Shown here piece after piece: positions 51,843 to 61,273 of a DNA stretch of 64,000 bases; the first letter of the stretch is position 1; each line of letters opens with the position of its first letter. The notes below the pieces were generated by a model that made no database searches, was not told the origin of the DNA, and saw nothing but the letters and a program-made list of their open reading frames with translations. This DNA comes from JAAYAY01 sp964563135 (lineage in GTDB: Bacteria > Planctomycetota > Planctomycetia > Pirellulales > Thermoguttaceae). The DNA is taken from positions 1 to 64,000 of the forward strand of contig CAZLWV010000004.1 of assembly GCA_964563135.1 (NCBI GenBank), written 5' to 3'. A program made the translations under genes and the position numbers.

Positions 51843-53246
51843 CTATCGAACCACCAATTGAAATGCCTGCAAGGTGGTTCTGCTTCCTGTCCTCGCCGTG
51901 AGGATGACGAACACGGACCGTTCCTTCATATTCTCGGGAACTCGCCATGATAGCAGGCCTGTCTTGGATAATGCCATTCCGTCCGGGGCCGCACTCAACT
52001 CGACATGAGCATCATCAGAATTGGACTCAATCGTGATCTGGTATGAAAAATCCTTGCCTCGCTGACATGCCCAGGACGGCGACGATGAAATGAACAAATA
52101 CTCAAAGTCCACCTTCTTCAGGGCGTCGCGCAGGTTGAACGGCGTCACGATGAGCCGATCGTTCGAGAACGGGATGGTGACAACCTGCCCCGCCTGGGGA
52201 ATGTACGTAACGCGTTTGTCGACGGTCAAACGGTCTGAACCCCAAGTATCCCTGTCACATTTGCCAAGCTCTCCTATGGGCAGTGTCGTGAGTTCCTCGC
52301 ACGAAGGAGTGAGACACAGTCTCGCCGTCTGGCCTTGAAACGGCTCGTCGCCCATATTGTCCTGCCGTCGAGGGTCTGTCGGAACGGCGACATGGAAGTG
52401 GGGATGGGTGGTTGGGATACGCGGCATCGGCTTTCTGAGATCGGGTTCTCGCGGAAGCAGTGAAGGCGTGAAGACTCCGATCCCCGTGAGGATTGCGGAA
52501 CCGTCTGAGTTTGGGCAAACGTGCCCGGCAGATTCATCCTGCGCCGCGATCCGAACCTGCGTTCCGGAGCAACGCAGCACGACCATATGGTCTCCACCGT
52601 TGGGCTCCATGTCCCAGAGTCCGAAGACACGCCCCGTCGCCGCAGCTCTCAGGATAGTCCGTCCGCGATCGACCCAGTCGCAGTACGTAGGCCAAATGTT
52701 GGTCACGTCCGGAACGGTATCAAGCGTTTCCAGATCAACCAGCGTATAGGGCAAATTGAAAGGTGAGTGAGGGCCGGGACACCAATGCATGAGGATCGGA
52801 CCGGCAGACGCGTATCCCATTGCCAGATCCTGGAAGTCACCGCTGGATGGCAACGGGCGCACGGCTTCTCTTTCCCAGGTCAGAAGCGACCATCGTTCGA
52901 TGAGACGCTGCATCGTGTTGACGACAACAAGCTTCTCAGCGCCGGCGGCGATCGCCGCATCTTCCGCTGCCACGGGGATCTCATGGATGATCCCGGCCGC
53001 GTTGGCGTCGTAGACAGCGATCTTGCGGAGCGTCTTCAAATAGAGCAGGAGGTAACGGCCTTCCAGACCCAGGACGGCGTCGGCAACCGGTCCGTCGAGC
53101 ATTAGCTCCTTGGCGTCGCCTTGATACTCTTCGAACTTGACGGGCTGCATGTCGGCCGACGAAGTGGAGCTCTCTTGCGCTGAAATCGGCGAAGCAAGAA
53201 AAGCTGTCGCAAGGGCGACAAGACATGATAGACTGGTGTACTTCAT
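51843..53246 (-). CDS. Propeller plus Ig-like module protein, exported
   Basis: The 467-aa protein has a signal peptide (MKYTSLSCLVALATAFLASP). The body has propeller-like strands: EGRYLLLYLKTLRKIAVYDA, AEKLVVVNTMQRLIERWSLL and FGLWDMEPNGGDHMVVLRC. It ends with FEYLFISSSPSWACQRGKDF and an Ig-like or cadherin-like strand set (LSAAPDGMALSKTGLLSWRV). The same order of motifs occurs twice in the protein encoded immediately upstream. Its ATG overlaps that gene's TGA as ATGA, so the two are translationally coupled. No known catalytic motif is seen. Confidence 0.8.
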   Translation of the reverse strand: MKYTSLSCLVALATAFLASPISAQESSTSSADMQPVKFEEYQGDAKELMLDGPVADAVLGLEGRYLLLYLKTLRKIAVYDANAAGIIHEIPVAAEDAAIAAGAEKLVVVNTMQRLIERWSLLTWEREAVRPLPSSGDFQDLAMGYASAGPILMHWCPGPHSPFNLPYTLVDLETLDTVPDVTNIWPTYCDWVDRGRTILRAAATGRVFGLWDMEPNGGDHMVVLRCSGTQVRIAAQDESAGHVCPNSDGSAILTGIGVFTPSLLPREPDLRKPMPRIPTTHPHFHVAVPTDPRRQDNMGDEPFQGQTARLCLTPSCEELTTLPIGELGKCDRDTWGSDRLTVDKRVTYIPQAGQVVTIPFSNDRLIVTPFNLRDALKKVDFEYLFISSSPSWACQRGKDFSYQITIESNSDDAHVELSAAPDGMALSKTGLLSWRVPENMKERSVFVILTARTGSRTTLQAFQLVVR

Positions 53247-56200
53247 GGATCCAACTTCAGTTCGAGCATTTCGCGCCCAGCGCGAGTGAATATCGAGGAA
53301 ACAGTCGCAAGAGAGTTCCTGTCGGAGACGAGTCGCACCTGGCCGTCAAGGAACACGGCGTAGAAGCCGCCTTCTCGTTTCCCGAAAAGGTGGCGGACCG
53401 AATCCTGGCCGGCATATTGCCAGTCATCGGGCCGGGTCCATTCGATGGCCAGCGTATCCGGCACCTCCACGATGGCGGCCGTGTTCGCGGTGCCGTCGCG
53501 GACATCGGTGATTCGCACCTGCTGGCCCGACGGGAAGAGGGTTTCTTCACCGGTTACCACCAGGAAATTGGTTTTTCCCACATCCGTTTGTGGACCCGGA
53601 GACTGATAGAAGCAGGGCATGAACGGAATCAGCTTCTTATTGTGATCGCTGTCCCACGGTTCGTCATGCCGGAACAACTGGTAGAGGTCGCTTCCACCGA
53701 TATACGGCAGGAGTTCCACTCGCCAACTGAGGAGCGGATCGCCGGACGAAGAGACCGTACGAGCCGGAGGGCACTGGCGCCGCTGCGAGACGTAGGCGCC
53801 GATTGCCATACTGAGATGCCGCAAGGTTCGCTGCGGTTCCAGCTTCTCCCTCCCGGGTTGATCTGCGGCGGCGACTTCAGCGACGTGTCGCTGATCCTCC
53901 GCACTTAGCTGGGATAGTAGCACGCTCATGAAGATGCCGCTCTTCGTTCTCAAAGTGGCAGTCCCCGCAAACACCTCGATCAATTGGGCCTCGATCCGTT
54001 TGCCTTGACTGTCCGTCCAGGTCCGCACGGGATAGACCGGCTTCCGGGAGAGCCGAATCGTTTCAAATTGTCCGAACTGCTGCGCCGCGTTTCTCTCTGC
54101 GGCGAGCTTGGCCGCCGGAGCTCGATCATCGAATGTGGCAAGCAACATCTCATACTCTTTCTGTTTAGCGGCCTTTTCGACCGCAGCCTTTTCTGCGGCG
54201 AGCCGAGCCGCCTCCTGCTCGGCCTTCTGTCTTGCCATTTCGACCGCCCCTTCGACCTTGAGAGAAAGCGGGTGAAACACTTCTTGATTTGCAGCATCCT
54301 TGATGGACACCACGGCCTGCACGCTCTCCTCGGTGAAATCCAGGGGCACGTGCCAACGAATCCGGCCATCGACGTCGATCGACATATCTTCAGGAGCCGA
54401 CGAAAGGGCATATTTCAGGGCTCCTTGCTTTGACTTCACCTCCAAGGCAAACTCCCAGGTATCCCCAAGCCGCACGATGTGATCCCGACGAGAAGTGACG
54501 AACAAGTAGTCGATTCCCGATTCTCTCAGGAGGTCATCGACGGACAATCGGCGGATCAGGAGATGGTCTCTTGTAACCGGCACCTGCACCAACCGCTCCT
54601 TGCTGGGGATCAGCCAGAATCGCTGGCGCAGGGGGACCGGAGGCGTCTGGCTTTCCCACCGAGACACGCTGGGCGCTACATCCAAATCCGGTATTCGCAG
54701 AAGAGGCTGCAATTCTCCATCAACGTGCAGGTGGATTCCTTGAGGCGTTTCGGGCACGATCGAGGTGTTAGGCGAAGAGACCGGCAGGGTGAGGTAGAAT
54801 CCTCGTTCCACTGCCGGCACAGCGAAGCCGGATGGAGCCTCCCGTCCGATCTTCTCCTCGCCTCGGCTGAAAATGCCCGCGTACCCGTACAAAAGGGACC
54901 CGTCCGCGTTGGGAACAGCGGAGTTTTCCATACGTCGTTCAAGTCGCACGGACGAACCGGCCACAGAGAGCAGCGACCTGCCGAACACGAACGTCTGGCC
55001 GTCGGATGACGCGAACAGGGAATCACCAGGGTCCGTAGACCGATATGAATCGGTAAGTTCTGCAGCGTGTATCTTTATCAGTCTCATCGTCGCCAGATCA
55101 ACAAAACCGCAAACCGGCCTACCTCCCTTGTTGAAGACCACGCCAAGGGGCCCTTCCGAGTCACTACCCATCAAGGCGTGCGAAATCTGAGCTTCGACAG
55201 GAATACTTTCCACCGGCTTTGGATCGAACGTATCGAGGCGCCAGCGGCGCATCGTCCGTTCCTCGCGATCGACAACGACGAGCTCACGGGCGCCTGCCGC
55301 GATGGTAACGTTCTCGCCCCCCGTGGGAAGGTACTTGACGACAGCAACTTTCCACGGATCGACGATTGCCACGTGCTGCAACTCCCGAAGTAAGACGATC
55401 ACGAACCGTTCGGGTCCGCCTACAACGATCTCGTCGAATGAGGCTGGCAATTCGAGTTTCTTCACATTTTCTCCCGGCGATGAGTCGGTCGGTCGGCGGA
55501 CGACGGCGGGCGTATCTCGTTCCTCCACGACCCAGTCTGCGGCTTCCGCGTCGTGTTCCCCCGCCTTGGCGTTCGAGGCCAAGTCCGCCGATGAATGCGA
55601 GTTAGTAATGGCCAGGAGAAATGACTGAAATCGCTTATTGCGAGCACCGTCGTTCACGGAGACAACCACCTCAACCTGGTCGTCGGCAAAATCGGCCGGC
55701 ACTTGCCAACGGACGATTCCATCGTCCGACATCGTCATTCCTTCCGGCCCGGACACGAGCGCGTATGTCACATCATTTCGCTTTGCCTTCGTTTCCACTT
55801 GGTATTCGAAGGGATTACCTCGTGCCGTGCTCCTCGGGGGACGGCTCGCAATCAGCAGGTAGTCGAAGTGTGCGTTCTCGAGTGCTGTGTCCAAGTCGAA
55901 TCGCCTCATAACGACCTGGTTGTTCGTTCGCGGCAGCACCACGAACACCTTCGCATCCGGTATGAAATGGGTGCGCTGGAACCGTTCGGCACTTGCCCTG
56001 GCACGTTCGCTGCGATGACTCGGTTCCACCGACGGCACGCCTTGGATACTGGCAAATGGCATCATGCCGCCTTCAACGTGCACGGTCAGACCGCCTCCAC
56101 ATTGAACGTAGAGACCCGCCTGCACGGCCGGAACGGCTTTGTTACAACGGTTGACCTCCTCCAAATCCGTTGAGAACACAGTACGGTCCGTGTACAGCAG

Positions 56201-56974
56201 ACGGCCGTCCGCATTCGGCGTTATCGTACCGACGGACTCGTGTTTGTAGTGAACCTGCGAAGTGCCTCCTGAGATGGCAACGGCCTGAAGTCCGCTGGGT
56301 GATGTTCCCGGCTCCCACATGGAAAACACTTGGCCGTTAGCCGACACTCTGACAAGAGTCCCGCCCGCCCCGCTACGGCTCCAACGCTGTGGAGACGCCG
56401 AGATATCGGCGGGCTCCAAGGTCCGCAGATCGAGGAACAGACAATTGTTATCGACACCACCACCGGCCCCAACGAAGACAGGCCCGTTCGAGGCACATCC
56501 CATGTTGACGTTGACAATCCGATGCCTGACTGATACCGGACGAGCCAACTCCTTTTCGAAGCTGCGCAGGTTGTATCTCGCAACGACACGATTCTTGCAG
56601 TCTACCACAACCAAGGAATCTGCCCCGGCCGTGAAGCAGACATCACCCGACGGCAACGGGAGATACTTCACAATTCTGGCGAGCGTTACGTCGAAGACCG
56701 CGAGATTCTGCAGTCCCGCCAGCCGGAAGATGAGAAATCTGCCACCTCCACCGACGACAACGTCGTCGAACTCGTCCGGGAGGTTGATTGTGGCGGCTTC
56801 TCCTTCGAATCTTGCCGGCTCGATCTTGGGCAGCGAAACCGGTTCGAGGTGACTCCGCCCTCGCGTGGCGACCCTTCGAGCAGACGGCTGCTCGGATTGT
56901 TGTGCCTCGGCTCGATTCTCAGGGCAAATCCCAAGGACCGTACACGCGAGAGCGACGCGCACGAGCAGAAACAT
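53243..56974 (-). CDS. Two-module propeller/Ig-like protein with SHD1-like and DUF1559-like C-terminus
   Basis: The ATG at 56974, with AGGAG upstream, gives 1,243 aa and a signal peptide (MFLLVRVALACTVLGI). Two copies of a propeller-plus-Ig-like module occupy about residues 60-470 and 520-930. Matched landmarks are FDDVVVGGGGRFLIFRLAGL with FDEIVVGGPERFVIVLLREL, and FDYLLIASRPP with IDYLFVTSRRD. A charged coiled-coil (EAARLAAEKAAVEKAAKQKE) leads to an SHD1-like domain near 980-1035 (RTWTDSQGKRIEAQLIEVFA). A DUF1559/prepilin-processing-like domain ends the protein (LLSWRVELLPYIGGSDLYQL, FYAVFLDGQVRLVS). It is coupled to the following one-module gene. Confidence 0.82.
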   Translation of the reverse strand: MFLLVRVALACTVLGICPENRAEAQQSEQPSARRVATRGRSHLEPVSLPKIEPARFEGEAATINLPDEFDDVVVGGGGRFLIFRLAGLQNLAVFDVTLARIVKYLPLPSGDVCFTAGADSLVVVDCKNRVVARYNLRSFEKELARPVSVRHRIVNVNMGCASNGPVFVGAGGGVDNNCLFLDLRTLEPADISASPQRWSRSGAGGTLVRVSANGQVFSMWEPGTSPSGLQAVAISGGTSQVHYKHESVGTITPNADGRLLYTDRTVFSTDLEEVNRCNKAVPAVQAGLYVQCGGGLTVHVEGGMMPFASIQGVPSVEPSHRSERARASAERFQRTHFIPDAKVFVVLPRTNNQVVMRRFDLDTALENAHFDYLLIASRPPRSTARGNPFEYQVETKAKRNDVTYALVSGPEGMTMSDDGIVRWQVPADFADDQVEVVVSVNDGARNKRFQSFLLAITNSHSSADLASNAKAGEHDAEAADWVVEERDTPAVVRRPTDSSPGENVKKLELPASFDEIVVGGPERFVIVLLRELQHVAIVDPWKVAVVKYLPTGGENVTIAAGARELVVVDREERTMRRWRLDTFDPKPVESIPVEAQISHALMGSDSEGPLGVVFNKGGRPVCGFVDLATMRLIKIHAAELTDSYRSTDPGDSLFASSDGQTFVFGRSLLSVAGSSVRLERRMENSAVPNADGSLLYGYAGIFSRGEEKIGREAPSGFAVPAVERGFYLTLPVSSPNTSIVPETPQGIHLHVDGELQPLLRIPDLDVAPSVSRWESQTPPVPLRQRFWLIPSKERLVQVPVTRDHLLIRRLSVDDLLRESGIDYLFVTSRRDHIVRLGDTWEFALEVKSKQGALKYALSSAPEDMSIDVDGRIRWHVPLDFTEESVQAVVSIKDAANQEVFHPLSLKVEGAVEMARQKAEQEAARLAAEKAAVEKAAKQKEYEMLLATFDDRAPAAKLAAERNAAQQFGQFETIRLSRKPVYPVRTWTDSQGKRIEAQLIEVFAGTATLRTKSGIFMSVLLSQLSAEDQRHVAEVAAADQPGREKLEPQRTLRHLSMAIGAYVSQRRQCPPARTVSSSGDPLLSWRVELLPYIGGSDLYQLFRHDEPWDSDHNKKLIPFMPCFYQSPGPQTDVGKTNFLVVTGEETLFPSGQQVRITDVRDGTANTAAIVEVPDTLAIEWTRPDDWQYAGQDSVRHLFGKREGGFYAVFLDGQVRLVSDRNSLATVSSIFTRAGREMLELKLDP

Positions 56975-57400
56975 GAACGACTCCTGAATCGAATAGAAAG
57001 AGGAGACCAAGCCAACGGAAGGACCAGAACACACTGGCTCGTGTCCACCCCAGAGAGCAGCAGATACTCAGTCTACACGAGGGGGAAGGGTGGGGCAACT
57101 CTGGATGTCGGGGGTAGCTGAACCGGATCGTGCCAAGAAGCCTGGGAAAGGAGGATAGCGAACATGAGCTGAGTTTGAAACCTTTCATCGGAGCCCTGCG
57201 GGTATCAAGCCCGCGTGACGGCAGATAAACGAGGGCAGGGCAGCTGAACGGGCCAGGTCGAATACTGACGAAGCGGGCGGCATTGACTGACTCGGGTTGC
57301 GTGATTCCCAGAATGGGCCACCTCCTTGAAGCCGCCTCCCGAAGGGTGGCGGCGGAGTCTAGATCTCTCGGAATCGTGCAAGTATATTTAGACTGCTGCG
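56975..57400. other. Intergenic, no supported gene
   Basis: These 426 bases upstream of the two-module gene hold only short frames. They presumably contain its promoter and flank the transposase remnant on the right. Confidence 0.4.
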
Positions 57401-57562
57401 ATGTCCCGCACTCGATGAAATGCCCCTGGCAAAATGATCTTCAAGGTCCTGAACCGAGGCGTGGGACCGATGCGCCTCTCTCCTAAGGACGTGGACTTCG
57501 AAGCCTTCGAGCGCCACATCCCGAACACGCTCGAGAGTCGGCCCATGCGGATCTGTGTGTGA
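57401..57562 (+). pseudogene. REP-associated tyrosine transposase (RAYT) N-terminal remnant
   Basis: From ATG 57401 the frame reads MSRTR, a stop (TGA at 57416), then NAPGKMIFKVLNRGVGPMRL, DVDFEAFERHI and SRPMRICV before a second stop at 57560. This matches the start of RAYT/Y1 transposases (MxxxxRxxPGxxxHVLNRGVxRMxLF, DYxAFERVL, RPMRICAYCLMPNHWH). The HUH and catalytic Tyr motifs are beyond the second stop and absent. RAYTs mobilise REP palindromes. The piece is a dead remnant of about a quarter of the gene. Confidence 0.75.
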
Positions 57563-57631
57563 CCCGGGCCAACCCTGCGGGAGCGAGACTTGGACCAGGA
57601 AGATGCCCGGCCGCGGAAAGACAGTGCCTAC

Positions 57632-58303
57632 TCACCTGGCAGCCAATGCCTTCATGAGCGGACAATCATACCCGACCGCCTCACCTCGGCGATACCGCCC
57701 CAGCAACTCCTGGGATCGTTGGGCAAGCATCCGCCGAACCTCCCGCCGCTTGCCTCGGATCCTGGGAATCTTCATCGAGTCATAGGCCGTCGTCTGGTGC
57801 CGCATCCAGGCAATCACAGCCGCTTCGGCCCGCTGTTCGACGGGAATCCGCTTCGTCCTGGCCACCGTGCCGCTGCCGACTGGCGCGGCGTGATCGGCGA
57901 CGGCACGCGCGAGTCGATGAGCCAGCTCGGCGTGATTCGGGTGGAAGGCCAGAAACTCGAGCACGGCCGCGTGAAAATCCTCGACGTACTCGGCCTGGAT
58001 CTTCTTCCGGCGACGGGCATCGGCCTGCTTCCGTTTGGCGTACCCTTCTGTGGACCGTTCGGCTTCGAGTTCGGCACCAATACGGTCGATGGTCGCTGCC
58101 GGTGCCCAGACGCCCCTGGAAAAGGTCTTGCGTCCCTTCTTCTCTTGGACGACCCAGTGATCGCCAGCCGCCTTCACCCTGCGGGTCAAGGCGGCATCGC
58201 CGGGCGGCAGAAGTACCCAGCCCTCCGGTGCGGGCAGCACTCCGCCATCGGCAGTCTGGACAGTGTTTGGGGTGGGGCCGGGAGAGAAGATGTTGTTGGT
58301 CAA
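57632..58303 (-). CDS. DUF2293 domain protein
   Basis: A TTG at 58303 with AGAAGGA upstream is the likely start (TTG ACC AAC, reading TNNIFSPGPTPNTVQ), because the longer frame would overlap the upstream gene. About 223 aa result. The C-terminal half shows the DUF2293 core AEAAVIAWMRHQTTAYDSMK, IPRIRGKRREVRRMLAQRS and LLGRYRRGE. The N-terminal part has PPGDAALTRRVKAAGDHW and GRKTFSRGVWAPA. The family is found mostly in planctomycetes and fungi and its function is unknown; the RxHxTxYD segment suggests nucleic-acid contact, but this is inference. Confidence 0.75.
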   Translation of the reverse strand: MTNNIFSPGPTPNTVQTADGGVLPAPEGWVLLPPGDAALTRRVKAAGDHWVVQEKKGRKTFSRGVWAPAATIDRIGAELEAERSTEGYAKRKQADARRRKKIQAEYVEDFHAAVLEFLAFHPNHAELAHRLARAVADHAAPVGSGTVARTKRIPVEQRAEAAVIAWMRHQTTAYDSMKIPRIRGKRREVRRMLAQRSQELLGRYRRGEAVGYDCPLMKALAAR

Positions 58304-58331
58304 GTACTGTCCTTCTGAAGAGCGTTTTGGA

Positions 58332-58748
58332 TCAGGCAAGCACGAACCAGGGATCGTCCTGAATCGACTCCATGCATTCATCGACGGTCTGAGCGTCCAG
58401 AACACCAACCCATTCCTTGCCCGTGTGCCTCATGGCGTAGAGGGCGAATGTGTCATCACCGAGCGGCTCCATTCGTGCAAACTTCCACTCAAACGATGGC
58501 GACAAGGCGTTCGGACTTGGACAGGCGTAGGTCGCGGTGAAGTAGAAGTTGTTCCGAAACCACTTCGCCGCAATGTCGGTGATGTAGTTGAATCGCTCTC
58601 CTGTGCTCGGCGGTTTGACGTACTTGGGTTTCAACACATTCACAATCAGATCGTTCGCTTTGGCCTGAACCTCGGCCTTCAGCCAGCTGGGCACAGAAGG
58701 GCTTTTCCGTGCCGGGCGGATATTCCACGGTTCTCTTGCTCTTGCCAT
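58332..58748 (-). CDS. Hypothetical protein upstream of DUF2293
   Basis: The 138-aa protein starts MARAREPWNIRPARKSPSVP. No domain is recognised. It has a basic N-terminus, a helical middle (LKAEVQAKANDLIVNVLKPK) and a compact C-terminal half (AAKWFRNNFYFTATYACPSP, DTFALYAMRHTGKEWVGVLD). It ends 28 bases upstream of the DUF2293 TTG start on the same strand, so the two are likely an operon and may function together. No signal peptide or transmembrane helix is seen. Confidence 0.6.
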   Translation of the reverse strand: MARAREPWNIRPARKSPSVPSWLKAEVQAKANDLIVNVLKPKYVKPPSTGERFNYITDIAAKWFRNNFYFTATYACPSPNALSPSFEWKFARMEPLGDDTFALYAMRHTGKEWVGVLDAQTVDECMESIQDDPWFVLA

Positions 58749-58820
58749 TCTTCCCTCTACTTCACCTCCCTCTGTCCTCTGACCCCTGACTCCTGCCCCC
58801 TGACTTGCTGGGCGCGGGGG

Positions 58821-60917
58821 TCACTTTCCGCAGCGGATCTCGTAGAGCCTTGAGCCGACTTGCCGTGAGGCTCGGATCGTTTCCGGGTAGGGCGTATCGC
58901 ACACGTCGAGGAATCCGATCTGGTAGTTCTCGCCGTCGCCGCGCCCCGTCGTGGCCTGTTCGCCGAACTGGAACCAGTGGGTGCCGACGATCGCCGGATG
59001 CTCGAGCGCCCCGGTCACGTAGGCGGCGTAGGCCGCCCCTCGCGATTCCTGGTCGGCCACCGGCTTGAGGCCCGTGTGGAACATGCCACGGTCGAGCGCC
59101 CCGAAGTGGAACTCGCCTATGATCACGGGCATGTCGATCCCGTCGGGCAGCTTCAGGTCGGCGACCGAATAGCGATACTGGTTGAAACTGATCACGTCGC
59201 AGAACCTGGCCGCGGCCCGCACGGCACGATCGTTGACCCAGGCGAATCGGCACCCAAGGTACAGCGTATTGGGCGCGACCGCCTTCACCGCCTCGCGGCA
59301 CACACGAAAGTACTCCTCGGCCACGCGGCTGGCAAACGCCTCGAGGTCGGGACGCGCCTTCGCCTCGTCGGGCGGCGTCTGCGCGTTGAGCAGGGCCTCC
59401 CACGAGGCATGCTTCGTTTGCCAGGCATGGTTGAGGGCCTCGATCGATGCGTATCGGGCCTTCAGGTCGGCCACAAACGCCTGCTTGGCGGCCTGCTTGG
59501 GCGGGGAGGCCAGGGCGGCCAGGGCCAGCGATAGCTCTTCGCCCCAGGCCAGTTCGTTGTCGACGAAATAGCCCAGACACCACGGATCGTCGGCCGATTT
59601 GCCCTTCTCGGCCGCCAGGCGCCGGTCGAGGCTGGTGCGGAATTCCGGTTCAAAGGGATCCGGAAACTTGCCCCAGTAGCCTTCGCTCCCCTCGATCGGC
59701 TTGCGCGTGGCGCCGATCGAGACCACATACGGCGTTTTGCGGGCCAGGTAGATCTCCTCATCCGACCAGTTGGCGATCGTATTCATGCCCCAACTGCGGA
59801 GCCGCTCGTGGCTCAGTTCGCTGTGGATCCGCTGCCACTCGGGACCATATTTCCGCAGCAGGTTGGCGCCGGTGAAGTTGAACGTTTCGTAGGACTTGCC
59901 CTGGTAGTAGCCGTGGGGCGCCCAGGAGCCGCGCCCGTAGAACACGCCCAAGGGCGAGTTCCGCTCGGGCAGGGCGGCAAAGTAGTGCTCGCGGTCGGTG
60001 ATCGGAGTGGTGGCATTGGAAGTGTGAACGCAGTCGATTCCGTGCGACCAGAAGAGGTGACCGGCAGGATCGACGAGCCACCACTTGCCCTCGTGTTGGG
60101 CTGGGTAGAAGTGTCCTGTAGCCCGAAGTGCCGGTCCGGCCGCCCAGCCGCCGTACTGGTCCCAGTCGCCTGCCGCCGGATGCGACTGGAGATTGGCCTG
60201 TTCCGCCGAAGCCGCCCGCTGCAGGTCGGCTTCCGAGTGAGTCTTGCCGGCCCAATCCTTGTGCATGTACTGCCCGAACCGGTCGATCATCGGAAACAGG
60301 GCGTCCTGCTCGCCGGCAGTCCGTTCCCCGGCGCCGCTGCCTGTCGCGCGGATGTTGTCGATCAGGAAATGGTGCTCCGACTTGGGGTCGGCCACGAAAA
60401 CCAGAAGCGCATCGACGCGGCTCGGATCGATGCCCTGGTCGGCCAGGCAGCCGCCGGGAAAGCCTCGCATGCCGAACAGCTTGTCCTTCAGGCCGGCGGG
60501 CAGGCGGCGCCGCAGCGCTACTGCTATGGTGGCCCGGGCCCCCGGCGCCACCTCGGTGCCTTCCTGATAGTAGACCCGCTGCCCCTGGAAATCGGGCGTG
60601 TCGAGCCGGCAGTTGACCGTGACGGGCTTGTCGCCAAGATTCTTTACATCGACGGCCACCTGCCCGCAGCCGCTCAGATCCCAGGTGCCTGCCGCAGGTC
60701 TCAAGGTGATGCCGGGCCAGCGCTGGGCCGTGCCGGTCTTCAGTTCCAGCCACGTATTGCCGTCGGCCTTGGCCAGAGCGGCCTCGGCGTCGCGTTTTTC
60801 CACCGCGGCCAGGTTGAAGTCGTCCTGGAAGTCGAACAGGAGCTGCTCGGAGCGGAGATTTCCGCGCAAGACCAGGATCGCCAGGATCGCAAGGCAGGTT
60901 GCGGGGCGGGGGAGCAT
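58821..60917 (-). CDS. Agarase/beta-galactosidase-like glycoside hydrolase, exported
   Basis: The ATG at 60917 begins a signal peptide (MLPRPATCLAILAILVLRGN); 698 aa. A carbohydrate-binding-like N-terminal domain (residues about 25-190) precedes a clan-A TIM barrel. Agarase-like motifs are present: WWLVDPAGHLFWSHGIDCVH, NFTGANLLRKYGPEW, the acid/base loop YFVDNELAWGEE, LYLGCRFAWVND and the likely nucleophile in VIIGEFHFGALDRG. These match planctomycete and marine agarase/GH-A enzymes. It probably hydrolyses a galactan or related polysaccharide. It is divergent from the amidohydrolase pair. Confidence 0.85.
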   Translation of the reverse strand: MLPRPATCLAILAILVLRGNLRSEQLLFDFQDDFNLAAVEKRDAEAALAKADGNTWLELKTGTAQRWPGITLRPAAGTWDLSGCGQVAVDVKNLGDKPVTVNCRLDTPDFQGQRVYYQEGTEVAPGARATIAVALRRRLPAGLKDKLFGMRGFPGGCLADQGIDPSRVDALLVFVADPKSEHHFLIDNIRATGSGAGERTAGEQDALFPMIDRFGQYMHKDWAGKTHSEADLQRAASAEQANLQSHPAAGDWDQYGGWAAGPALRATGHFYPAQHEGKWWLVDPAGHLFWSHGIDCVHTSNATTPITDREHYFAALPERNSPLGVFYGRGSWAPHGYYQGKSYETFNFTGANLLRKYGPEWQRIHSELSHERLRSWGMNTIANWSDEEIYLARKTPYVVSIGATRKPIEGSEGYWGKFPDPFEPEFRTSLDRRLAAEKGKSADDPWCLGYFVDNELAWGEELSLALAALASPPKQAAKQAFVADLKARYASIEALNHAWQTKHASWEALLNAQTPPDEAKARPDLEAFASRVAEEYFRVCREAVKAVAPNTLYLGCRFAWVNDRAVRAAARFCDVISFNQYRYSVADLKLPDGIDMPVIIGEFHFGALDRGMFHTGLKPVADQESRGAAYAAYVTGALEHPAIVGTHWFQFGEQATTGRGDGENYQIGFLDVCDTPYPETIRASRQVGSRLYEIRCGK

Positions 60918-61273
60918 CGGGGTGTCTCCGGGAAGGCAGGGCAGGGGAGGGGGGGCGGTCAGCACGTGGGCTGTATTCTAGCACGAAAAGCGCGGCACAC
61001 CAAAGCCGAGGCACAAGCCCGCGATTGGGCGCTTGGCACGGGCCGGCTGGGACATTACAAATAGGGCCAGCGTTCAGCCAGGCGAAGCAACGGCCAAGGT
61101 CGGCAGGCGGCGGAACCTGGGTGGATGGGCGGCCCGTTCGGATGCCGGCAGCCGCTTCTCCATCCACCCCCCGCGCCAGCCGCCTTTCCCGCGGCAGTCC
61201 TGCTGCTTCAGATGGCTGCATCGTGCCGGCAGGGTGTTACCGAAGCCAAATCTGGGTTGGGAGGCGGCAAGCC
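60918..61273. promoter_or_regulatory. Divergent region of agarase-like and amidohydrolase genes
   Basis: These 356 bases hold no gene. They must contain both promoters, but I cannot defend a specific box. GGGAGGCGG before 61274 is the ribosome-binding site of the plus-strand gene. Confidence 0.4.
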
